Assembly (NCBI GenBank): GCA_900540905.1
Contig: UQHR01000047.1
Span: 1 to 12,121 of the forward strand
Origin: an uncultured Collinsella sp.
GTDB taxonomy: Bacteria; Actinomycetota; Coriobacteriia; Coriobacteriales; Coriobacteriaceae
Reading direction: 5' to 3'
DNA length: 12,121 bases
The position numbers and the translations under genes are program-made. A model generated the notes under the pieces. That model searched no databases and was not told the DNA's origin. It worked only from the letters and a program-made list of their open reading frames with translations. This document shows positions 6,896-12,121 of this stretch, piece by piece (the stretch's first letter is position 1; every line of letters starts with the position of its first letter).

Positions 6896-7174
6896 ATGCT
6901 TTGAAGCTATGTTCAGCTTGATGACGGCACTCAGTTTGCCTACTCAGAGACAAGAGATGACGGGACCGTTCGCGTAGCCGTCGAACGATCTGTTGACTTT
7001 GGCTTTGACCATGCGGAATGCTTCTTGCCAGCGGTCAAATGGTTCAACGTCGAAGGATTTACTGCTGATGACCTCAATTTCTTGACAGAATTTGTTAGAT
7101 CAAACGCTCCGTTTATCTTTGAGCTTGCAGAACGGCAAAAGGCCGGACCGGCGGCATCGGCGCTGGCCCCCTGA
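6896..7174 (+). pseudogene. Small antitoxin-like ORF with nonsense codon 3
   Basis: ATG-CTT-TGA is followed, in the same frame, by 89 open codons ending TGA 7172. The protein would read ML*SYVQLDDGTQFAYSE and on through a soluble sequence to LAERQKAGPAASALAP. The start of another ORF in the window (9051) encodes MPWSHVQQDDG at the same spacing from its ribosome-binding site, so codon 3 was almost surely TGG (Trp) mutated to TGA. No alternative start exists nearby in frame. The ORF lies 28 bp upstream of the MNT nucleotidyltransferase and was probably its operon partner. The family is unknown to me; an antitoxin role is inferred from position only. Confidence 0.65.
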
Positions 7175-7202
7175 TGCCCTACTGTTGAACGGTAATTAAC
7201 CC

Positions 7203-7502
7203 ATGATTTCGCCTACCGACATATCCACCTCCGCCTCTCGCGTGCTTGCTCAATACGACGTCAGCGAAGCATATTTATTTGGCTCGTTTGCCCGAGGCGA
7301 ACAAACGCCCGATAGCGATATTGACTTACGCCTAGCCTGCGGAAACACCATGACGTTCGGCACGCTTCTCGAACTCTCCCATGAGCTCGAGAAGGAACTT
7401 GGGCGAAAGGTTGATATCGTCACCAACCCACCAGAGCACATGCGCCCGGCATTCCGCAAAAGCATCGAGCAAGATGAGGTGCGTGTCTATGAAGCTCTGT
7501 AA
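7203..7502 (+). CDS. MNT-type minimal nucleotidyltransferase (MntA-like)
   Basis: Length is 99 residues. It has the core motif GSFARGEQTPDSDIDL (27-42) with G27-S28 and D39/D41, and a third acid at D71 in KVDIV: the complete catalytic triad of the DNA-polymerase-beta-like MNT fold. In MNT-HEPN toxin-antitoxin pairs the nucleotidyltransferase is the antitoxin and adenylylates the HEPN RNase (HepT). Here no HEPN gene follows; the next ~190 bases hold only a 35-codon frame unlike HepT, then a promoter. It may therefore be an orphan antitoxin left after loss of its toxin, or act on another target. There is no clear ribosome-binding site, so it may be read through from the preceding broken ORF. 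Confidence 0.85.
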   Translation: MISPTDISTSASRVLAQYDVSEAYLFGSFARGEQTPDSDIDLRLACGNTMTFGTLLELSHELEKELGRKVDIVTNPPEHMRPAFRKSIEQDEVRVYEAL

Positions 7503-7635
7503 GCAGGACGAGGCGTTAGTGTGCTCCGGCGTGATCAGCAAGTCTGAATTTTGTCGCATACTTCCGGACTCGGCGAGTCTTAGAAGCCAGTATTGAACTC
7601 AAACTCGGTTCCAGACACCCTCTTGCTATTTGAAT

Positions 7636-7688
7636 ACAGGTATCGCTCTGGCGATAGTATGTTATACTATCGCCAGAGCGATACCTGT
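7636..7688. promoter_or_regulatory. 53-bp perfect palindrome: nested operators around a promoter
   Basis: Perfect 25-bp arms (7636-7660 and 7664-7688) flank a 3-nt centre. Each arm itself contains a smaller palindrome, TATCGC-N4-GCGATA, at 7641-7656 and 7668-7683, 27 bp apart. The centre carries TGTTATACT, an extended -10 element (TATACT at 7663-7668). The whole lies 12 bp before the GTG start of the DUF3990 gene. The likeliest reading is an autoregulatory operator bound by dimers of the XRE-HTH protein encoded second in the operon, blocking its own promoter. Its symmetry could also form a hairpin in the 5' end of any transcript that reads through. Confidence 0.75.
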
Positions 7689-7700
7689 TAGGAGACTCGC

Positions 7701-8369
7701 GTGAAACTGTGGTATGGTTCTCAGAAAATCATTGAGACTCCCCAGCTTGGCCTGGGGAAAATCCATAACGACTATGGACAGGGATTCTATTGCACAGAGA
7801 GCCTCGACCTTGCAAGGGAATGGGCATGCTCGCGCGATGCCGATGGCTTTGTGAATCGCTATGAACTCGATATAGCCGATCTCAAAGTTCTCGACTTGCT
7901 ATCGCCGCAATATTGCGTCCTGCATTGGATAGCGTTGCTCGTTGAGCATCGTTCTTTTCGCAAAGATACCGCCATTGCCTCGGGGGCGTGCGAATATCTC
8001 CATGATCACTTTCTACCTCAGACGAGCACTTGCGACGTAATAAGGGGGTGGCGTGCGGACGACTCGTACTTTAGCTATGCCAGAGCTTTTGTAAACAATA
8101 CGATCACCGTCGATCAGCTTGGACGATCTATGAGGCTCGGTAACCTGGGGGAGCAGATTGTGCTCAAAAGCGAGCGTGCGTTTAAGAGCATTCGTTTTGC
8201 TGGATTTGAACGTGCGCAGCAAGCTCTGTATGGTCCATTGGCCAAGGAACGAGATGAAGCGGCAAGGGCGCAGTATCGGGAGCTCCTTGCCGAAAACCCG
8301 TTTGAGGGAATACGTATTGTCGATATCATTCGAGAGGGGATGACGGGCGATGACCCACGCCTACAGTGA
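7701..8369 (+). CDS. DUF3990 protein, ADP-ribosyltransferase-like toxin candidate
   Basis: Length is 222 residues from GTG 7701, with GGAG 7 nt upstream. The N-terminus shows the DUF3990 pattern: YGS (5-7), then DYGQGFYCTESLDLAREWA (24-42) and a VNRYELD segment. Further on come RGWRADDSYFSYARAF and LGEQIVLKS (E151-Q152). These match the conserved blocks of an ADP-ribosyltransferase-like fold. Such genes usually occur beside small antitoxin or HTH genes. The product would modify a cellular target using NAD and so slow growth or abort infection; target and toxicity are not shown. It is the first gene of a two-gene operon behind the palindromic operator, and its end overlaps the next gene by 20 bases. 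Confidence 0.8.
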   Translation: MKLWYGSQKIIETPQLGLGKIHNDYGQGFYCTESLDLAREWACSRDADGFVNRYELDIADLKVLDLLSPQYCVLHWIALLVEHRSFRKDTAIASGACEYLHDHFLPQTSTCDVIRGWRADDSYFSYARAFVNNTITVDQLGRSMRLGNLGEQIVLKSERAFKSIRFAGFERAQQALYGPLAKERDEAARAQYRELLAENPFEGIRIVDIIREGMTGDDPRLQ

Positions 8370-9039
8370 GATGTATCTCGAGGATGCAATGAGAACGCTG
8401 GGCGAGGCGGTCGATTTTGCTCTCTGTGACCAAGGGCTGACTCCAGCCGAGTTGACGGCGATCCTGTCGAACGCTCTTGAGATGAAACAGTTTGAGCGCG
8501 GTATGCCTCGCGTCGTCTGCGGCATGGCGGGCGACGAGCTCGCGCGCGATATTATCGCCCATGCGGGACTGACCCCCGTCAAATGTAGGGAGACCTATCC
8601 GTTCGACCGTTCGCCTCAGTATTGGGCGGGGTGGGTTATGGCCTATACGCAATGGATGAGCAGCTTGGGCTTTAATAAGCTACTCGAAGTCGCTCCGCTC
8701 GATTGGATCATCGGCTCGTACCATCCGCTCCACGAGGCCTCCGAAGATAAATTCGCCCAGATTGTCATCGAAAAATGGAACAACGCCCAGGCAGACAAAA
8801 AGGGCCTCAAGGCGGCACGAAAGGCTGCCGGACTAACGCAAAAACAGCTCGCCGCCCAATCGGGGGTTAAGCTTCGCGCCATACAACTCTACGAGCAGAA
8901 CCAGCTCGACCTACGCCGTGCCTCGGTTTCCTCGGCATTGGCGCTTGCAGACACCCTAAACTGCACCATCGAAGACCTCGTATGGCAACCGATTGCTCTG
9001 GAGTACGACTCGCAGGCTATTTCGTCTGTAAAACTATAG
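8350..9039 (+). CDS. XRE-HTH regulator/antitoxin partner of the DUF3990 protein
   Basis: Length is 229 residues. ATG 8350 has GAGGGG upstream and overlaps the DUF3990 gene; a second ATG at 8371 would avoid the overlap but has a poorer ribosome-binding site. The N-terminal half (about 4-75) resembles proteins found with DUF3990 genes (YLEDAMRTLGEAVDFAL, GMAGDELARDII). A middle block has SPQYWAGWVMAYTQW and HEASEDKF. The C-terminal part (152-211) is a clear XRE helix-turn-helix: AARKAAGLTQKQLAAQSGV, LRAIQLYEQ, LADTLNCTIEDL. The expected job is to neutralise the upstream toxin through the N-terminal part and repress the operon through the HTH; the palindrome at 7636-7688 is the obvious site. The gene ends 11 bp before the next one, so the Doc module may be co-transcribed. 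Confidence 0.8.
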   Translation: MTHAYSEMYLEDAMRTLGEAVDFALCDQGLTPAELTAILSNALEMKQFERGMPRVVCGMAGDELARDIIAHAGLTPVKCRETYPFDRSPQYWAGWVMAYTQWMSSLGFNKLLEVAPLDWIIGSYHPLHEASEDKFAQIVIEKWNNAQADKKGLKAARKAAGLTQKQLAAQSGVKLRAIQLYEQNQLDLRRASVSSALALADTLNCTIEDLVWQPIALEYDSQAISSVKL

Positions 9040-9050
9040 AGGAGTCAGAC

Positions 9051-9236
9051 ATGCCTTGGAGCCATGTTCAACAAGATGACGGCGCTGATTGCGTTGCTCA
9101 AGAAGATCATTCAACTGCGCACGTGGCAAATTCAGCATCACCGATTTTGCTCGGCGGCACCACGTCAATCGACGAAGCTATTCGGCTGACCATTTCGAAC
9201 ATGCCCAACGCGCTCAGGCTCTTGGAGAACTCATGA
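9051..9236 (+). CDS. Small antitoxin candidate upstream of Doc (61 residues)
   Basis: ATG 9051 is preceded by GAGGAG. The first ~11 residues (MPWSHVQQDDG) match those of the broken ORF at 6896, at DNA level too, after which the two diverge. The C-terminal part (SIDEAIRLTISNMPNALRLLENS) looks like a compact helical segment. The stop overlaps the Doc start (ATGA), the standard arrangement of an antitoxin with its toxin. I do not recognise a Phd/MazE-type fold. The protein may be a chimera of the leader shared with the other locus and a toxin-binding tail. Function is inferred from position. Confidence 0.55.
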   Translation: MPWSHVQQDDGADCVAQEDHSTAHVANSASPILLGGTTSIDEAIRLTISNMPNALRLLENS

Positions 9237-9748
9237 TGGCGGACACGAAGCGGGGAGCGCATCCGTTCGCGCCGCTCGTGCTCGATGATGCCGGTTCGCT
9301 CGAAGATATGACCGCGGCCGTGATGCGCCTGCACAGCACGCTGATGACGGTCGGGCGCTGTTATACAACCGACGCCACAGGCGACCGGGCCGCGCTTGAG
9401 CTTGGACGCGTCGAGTCCGTGCTTGCGGGTGCATTCTGTACGATATTCGGTCAATCGCCGGCCGATCGCTTCGCAGACATCTTTGACCAGGTCACCTACG
9501 TGGCCGAGCACATGGTCAAGGACCACATCTTTGAAGACGGTAACAAACGAACCAGCCTTGTCTTTGCGTTGTCCGTCTTAAGGTTCGCAGGCACTCCGGT
9601 CGTGCTGTCTGACAGCCCCGAACCAAAAGACAACCAGTACTACGCCTGGATCCAGGACCTCGTATCCGGAAACCGTACGACCAGCGGGCTCGCTGAGGAG
9701 CTGCGCCGCGGTTGCATCGCGGGCACGGGCGACCCGTCGCACGTATAG
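9233..9748 (+). CDS. doc: Doc-type Fic family toxin
   Basis: Length is 171 residues from ATG 9233, which overlaps the stop of the preceding ORF; a second ATG follows at once (9236). The frame is open further upstream but runs through the small ORF out of phase, so the overlap start is preferred. The motif HIFEDGNKRT (98-107) is the Fic/Doc active-site loop, with Lys where AMPylating Fic proteins have Gly (GNGR). That is the Doc variant, which phosphorylates EF-Tu and stops translation. Flanking helices (LGRVESVLAGAF before, TSLVFALSVLRFAG after) fit the fold. It is longer than phage P1 Doc (126 residues), mostly at both ends. It lies last in the DUF3990-HTH-antitoxin-Doc run. Confidence 0.85.
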   Translation: MMADTKRGAHPFAPLVLDDAGSLEDMTAAVMRLHSTLMTVGRCYTTDATGDRAALELGRVESVLAGAFCTIFGQSPADRFADIFDQVTYVAEHMVKDHIFEDGNKRTSLVFALSVLRFAGTPVVLSDSPEPKDNQYYAWIQDLVSGNRTTSGLAEELRRGCIAGTGDPSHV

Positions 9749-9938
9749 AATCTAAGCACCCGCACGCCGGTTATTGAATGGATTGGACACCACATGGATA
9801 TCCCCAGCACTCTGTGCTGCCGCCCCGAGACCTCGTGGATCAAGCGATATAGGACGGTTTAGCTGGGGGTTTGTCGGCTGCCTTACGTGCGATGGCGCGG
9901 CTTGCGCCCACGAATTTAAAATCGGGGGTAAAAAGTTC
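9749..9938. other. Gene-free spacer before tRNA-Val
   Basis: No coding frame and no clear terminator for the Doc operon. The only structure is a small hairpin, CAGCAC-TCT-GTGCTG near 9804-9818, without a T tract. Confidence 0.35.
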
Positions 9939-9966
9939 TTGGTAAACCACGCGCGGCTATGATAGT
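9939..9966 (+). promoter_or_regulatory. Probable tRNA-Val promoter
   Basis: TTGGTA (9939-9944) and GATAGT (9961-9966) are separated by 16 nt and lie 22 bp before the tRNA. Both are imperfect; an overlapping TATGAT is another possible -10. Confidence 0.4.
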
Positions 9967-9988
9967 ATCTCTTTTGCCGAAAGGCGAC

Positions 9989-10063
9989 GGGCGATTGGCT
10001 CAGGGGTAGAGCATATCCTTCACACGGATGGGGTCACAAGTTCGAATCTTGTATCGCCCACCA
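9989..10063 (+). tRNA. tRNA-Val(CAC)
   Basis: The cloverleaf is complete: acceptor GGGCGAT/ATCGCCC, D stem GCTC/GAGC, anticodon stem TATCC/GGATG with loop TTCACAC (anticodon CAC, reads GTG), T arm ACAAG-TTCGAAT-CTTGT. Discriminator A at 10060 is followed by an encoded CCA (10061-10063). Confidence 0.95.
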
Positions 10064-10073
10064 TCTAAAGCAC

Positions 10074-10110
10074 AGGTCAGGGGTGTTAAGCCTCTGGCCT
10101 TTTTCTTTTT
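10074..10110 (+). terminator. Terminator of tRNA-Val
   Basis: A 10-bp stem with two G-U pairs (AGGTCAGGGG and CCTCTGGCCT) and a 7-nt loop is followed by TTTTCTTTTT. It begins 10 bp after the encoded CCA. Confidence 0.85.
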
Positions 10111-10381
10111 GACACCAAGGGTGACACCAAAAACAAATCGTAGTCGTCTATGGCGCCATTTTCTTATCGCACCCTTTTCGCTAACGCCATTTGCCGTTTT
10201 GTATAAAACACATGCGTATTTTCATTGAATTCCGACTGTGATCCGAGCGCAAATGTGGAGACAGGGACCATATGCCCAGAGCGTCTTCCAGCGGTTTTCT
10301 GTCACACGACGATTTTTCGGCAGAACTCGTCAAGCTTTTGGTTTGCTTCCGGTACTTACCCGCATGATGCCCCGGTAGATA
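10110..10381. other. Gene-free stretch with a short direct repeat
   Basis: TGACACCAA occurs twice, 12 bp apart (10110-10118 and 10122-10130), right after the tRNA terminator. Short repeats like this next to tRNA 3' ends are common at integrase attachment sites, but no integrase is in the window. The rest holds no convincing gene; TATAAA at 10202-10207 is a possible -10 box. Confidence 0.35.
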
Positions 10382-10419
10382 ATCGGCCGTGCCCGCAATC
10401 CGCATGGCCTACGGCCGAT
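10382..10419. promoter_or_regulatory. Inverted repeat just before the 10436 gene
   Basis: ATCGGCCGT (10382-10390) and ACGGCCGAT (10411-10419) are perfect 9-bp arms around a 20-nt loop, ending 4 bp before the GGGGAGG ribosome-binding site (10424-10430). It may be an operator or an RNA hairpin that governs translation. Confidence 0.5.
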
Positions 10420-10435
10420 ACTAGGGGAGGCGCAA

Positions 10436-11593
10436 ATGGACGAAATCGTCTGCGCAAACACCGCATTCCGCTACTGGCGCTGCCCACCGCAAGTGCGCGA
10501 CCTCTACCCACGCCTACCCAACTCCGAAGACGGTTGGGGAGCTCTTGCAAAATCGCCATTCACCATCGATGTCTTCAAGACTCCGATTATTACCACGACA
10601 GCGCCCGGTGGCGTTAACTACCATTCGGGTTTGCGAACAACCATCCACTGCGAAGACGCTTCAGGGGTGGAGGATACGTTGGAAACAACAATGGGCTTTA
10701 GAGTCACCAATCCGCTTGCGACGTTATTTACCATGGCTCGCTTTATGACTCCCATCGATCTGACCCTTGCCATGTACGAATTCTGCGGGTGGTTCTCCGT
10801 CTTTAAGCCCACCGCTGCGGTAGAAGCGGAACTACGGAAAGCCGATGACGCCGCCAAAGAGTCCACTACTGATTCCCTCTTTGAACTCGATGAAAGCCAA
10901 GACGAAGCACCGTGGAAACGCGTTTATGCGCGCGTAAAAGTTAAAGAATCGATAAATGCAAAGGGGCCAGACGGGAAAAAGACAACGAAAGAGGTCATAA
11001 AGTTAAAGGGCACATCCCTTTGGATGAGAAAGCCGCTCATCGAATTACACGAGCTTCATGAGTACGCAAGGAAGATGAAAAGCCGCAAGTGGGGCGCGAA
11101 GTTCTACAACGCCGCGCAGATGATGACGGGAATAGCAGCGTCTCCGCTCGAAGTTGCTGGCATTCTTTTGCTGTCGCTTCCGCGCTCCCGCGGCGGCGCC
11201 GGCTTTCGAGACGTTTATGTCAACGACCTTACGCCGCTTACCGCATCGGCACAGAGCATTGCGGGGCAAAAAGTTTGCTACGGGGATATCGTGATCGTTA
11301 ATCCGACCATAATGAAGGCGGGCATCGTGGAGCTTCAGGGGGAAGTTATCCATGGATCGGGTGCTGTGCTCGACCACGATGCCAAGCGTATGACGGCGCT
11401 GCAAAGCATGGGGTATGACGTCTTTCTGGTTACGCACGACATGCTTAACGATGCTGACCAGCTTGATGCGATCGTTAGAAGTCTTTGTTCGCGCCTGGAA
11501 TTGCGCTATAGAAACAAAACTGAGGCTCAAAAGACGGCGAAAACGGAGCTACGAGCCAACGTCATGTGCAATTGGCTGCAAATCGGTTGCTAG
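10436..11593 (+). CDS. AbiEi-like/DUF559-type nuclease-fold hypothetical protein
   Basis: Length is 385 residues, with GGGGAGG 5 nt before the ATG. The N-terminal half (IVCANTAFRYWRCPPQVRDL, later FRVTNPLATLFTMARFM) resembles the C-terminal part of AbiEi-type antitoxin proteins, where a similar helical motif precedes a conserved NPL...L block. A charged spacer (about 135-190) separates it from a C-terminal domain with VELQGEVIHGSGAVLDHDAKRMTALQ-type spacing: an acidic strand (V-E-L-Q), then D-H-D-x-x-R and GYDVFLVT, the layout of DUF559/Vsr-like PD-(D/E)XK nucleases. It may thus be a nuclease or a transcriptional antitoxin with a degenerate nuclease fold. No adjacent toxin gene is seen. Proteins of this design seem repeated in Coriobacteriia genomes, from memory. 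There is no signal peptide. Confidence 0.65.
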   Translation: MDEIVCANTAFRYWRCPPQVRDLYPRLPNSEDGWGALAKSPFTIDVFKTPIITTTAPGGVNYHSGLRTTIHCEDASGVEDTLETTMGFRVTNPLATLFTMARFMTPIDLTLAMYEFCGWFSVFKPTAAVEAELRKADDAAKESTTDSLFELDESQDEAPWKRVYARVKVKESINAKGPDGKKTTKEVIKLKGTSLWMRKPLIELHELHEYARKMKSRKWGAKFYNAAQMMTGIAASPLEVAGILLLSLPRSRGGAGFRDVYVNDLTPLTASAQSIAGQKVCYGDIVIVNPTIMKAGIVELQGEVIHGSGAVLDHDAKRMTALQSMGYDVFLVTHDMLNDADQLDAIVRSLCSRLELRYRNKTEAQKTAKTELRANVMCNWLQIGC

Positions 11594-11663
11594 ACGGTCG
11601 TTTTTCTCGCTCGCTGGCACCCTGGATTAGCCGCTCGGGATGCCGCCGCCACGAAAGCGGGCC

Positions 11664-11791
11664 ATCTACTACTTTTAACCCCGATCCCTCGACCACACCC
11701 CTCGTTTCGCAAAAACCGCAGGCCGTCTACCTGCGGTTTTTATTTTGCAAGCAGCGGTGTGGTCGGAGGGTGCCTCCCAAAGGTAGTAGAT
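11664..11791. repeat. Large imperfect inverted repeat around a terminator
   Basis: The 36-nt arms 11664-11699 and 11756-11791 share two exact blocks in inverted order: ATCTACTAC with TTT one base later, and CGACCACACC. The terminator 11711-11741 is at the centre. A third GTAGTAGAT copy follows in direct orientation at 11835-11843. The motif context is AAA-N-GTAGTAGAT followed by a G/C-rich run each time. Function unknown; a repeated intergenic element is likely. Confidence 0.6.
11711..11741. terminator. Bidirectional terminator after the 10436 gene
   Basis: A perfect 12-bp stem (AAAAACCGCAGG and CCTGCGGTTTTT) with a 7-nt loop; the As and Ts make it work on both strands. It lies 118 bp after the stop codon. 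Confidence 0.9.
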
Positions 11792-11955
11792 AGGCGGGTT
11801 TCGTGCGGGCCGCCGAGGGAGCGGGTGCCCAAACGTAGTAGATGCCCCGGTTCCGCGGCATGCTGCCCGCGGGGCGAACGGTCGGGTCCCGGAAGGGCGG
11901 GCCGCGATGCCCACGCGCACCGCGCGCATTGCAGAAACTTTTTCCAAATTTGTCC

Positions 11956-11984
11956 TTGCATCGGCGGGGGAGTTCCCGTATAGT
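11956..11984 (+). promoter_or_regulatory. tRNA-Ala promoter
   Basis: TTGCAT (11956-11961) and TATAGT (11979-11984) are separated by exactly 17 nt and end 12 bp before the tRNA. Confidence 0.75.
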
Positions 11985-11996
11985 ACTTCTTCGCAC

Positions 11997-12069
11997 GGGG
12001 GCGTAGCTCAGCTGGGAGAGCGCTTGACTGGCAGTCAAGAGGTCAGGGGTTCGATCCCCCTCGTCTCCA
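11997..12069 (+). tRNA. tRNA-Ala(GGC)
   Basis: Acceptor GGGGGCG/CGTCTCC (two G-U pairs), D stem GCTC/GAGC, anticodon stem CTTGA/TCAAG with loop CTGGCAG (anticodon GGC, reads GCC), T arm AGGGG-TTCGATC-CCCCT and discriminator A. CCA is not encoded (ACCC follows), unlike the tRNA-Val above. Confidence 0.93.
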
Positions 12070-12084
12070 CCCGAGCATTGAATG

Positions 12085-12113
12085 AGGCTCCAACGCAAGT
12101 TGGGGCCTTTTTT
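12085..12113 (+). terminator. Terminator of tRNA-Ala
   Basis: A 10-bp stem (AGGCTCCAAC and GTTGGGGCCT, one G-U pair) with loop GCAA is followed by TTTTT. Confidence 0.88.
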
Positions 12114-12121
12114 CATATAGG

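Noticed and set aside
7489..7596. 35-residue ORF overlapping the end of the MNT gene, a possible HepT remnant
   Set aside because: It shows no HEPN motif (R-x4-H) and no similarity to HepT starts that I can see.
10028..10228. 66-residue ORF starting in tRNA-Val
   Set aside because: It begins inside the tRNA and runs through the terminator; not a gene.
1..12121. CRISPR array or cas genes
   Set aside because: No regularly spaced repeats of suitable length and no Cas-like protein.

Overview
The window looks like a chromosomal accessory (defence and toxin-antitoxin) region of a high-GC Gram-positive gut actinobacterium. A Coriobacteriia member such as Collinsella is my best guess. The grounds are an LPKTG-sorted surface protein, GC-rich codon use, tRNAs of which only one encodes its CCA, and protein families I associate with that group. 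No marker gene fixes the taxon, so this is an inference.

Layout. (1) 1-525 is the C-terminal end of an LPXTG wall-anchored protein with its terminator. (2) 1033-3738 is a PHP-phosphoesterase/ATPase of the TrlF (Ppl-like) defence type. Its last ~80 residues are split off into an overlapping frame, and a small unknown gene overlaps the end. (3) 3911-6542 is an abortive-infection locus: a promoter with a perfect TATAAT box, a ~60-nt structured RNA ending in a terminator, and then an AbiF/AbiD-type HEPN protein. An IS110-superfamily element of IS1111 type (about 4010-5586, with 16-bp perfect subterminal inverted repeats) sits exactly between RNA and gene. (4) 6586-9748 is a run of toxin-antitoxin-type genes: a small ORF killed by a stop at codon 3, an orphan MNT nucleotidyltransferase, a DUF3990 ADP-ribosyltransferase-like gene with an XRE-HTH partner behind a striking 53-bp perfect palindrome, and a Doc-type Fic toxin with a small candidate antitoxin. 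(5) 9989-10110 is tRNA-Val(CAC) with promoter and terminator. (6) 10436-11593 is a two-domain protein that looks like an AbiEi-type N-terminus joined to a DUF559/Vsr-like nuclease fold, followed by a strong bidirectional terminator nested in a larger inverted repeat carrying a GTAGTAGAT motif. (7) 11956-12113 is tRNA-Ala(GGC) with promoter and terminator.

How they fit together. Nearly every protein gene between the surface protein and the second tRNA is a plausible phage-defence or toxin-antitoxin component, so this reads as a defence island between tRNA-rich chromosomal segments. Several parts are broken or rearranged: the frame-split TrlF, the IS between RNA and AbiF, the nonsense-mutated small ORF and the MNT gene without a HEPN partner. 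That is usual for fast-turnover defence loci. The most interesting objects are the IS-split RNA-AbiF locus, the nested-palindrome operator before the DUF3990 operon, and the related N-terminal leaders shared by two different toxin-type loci.
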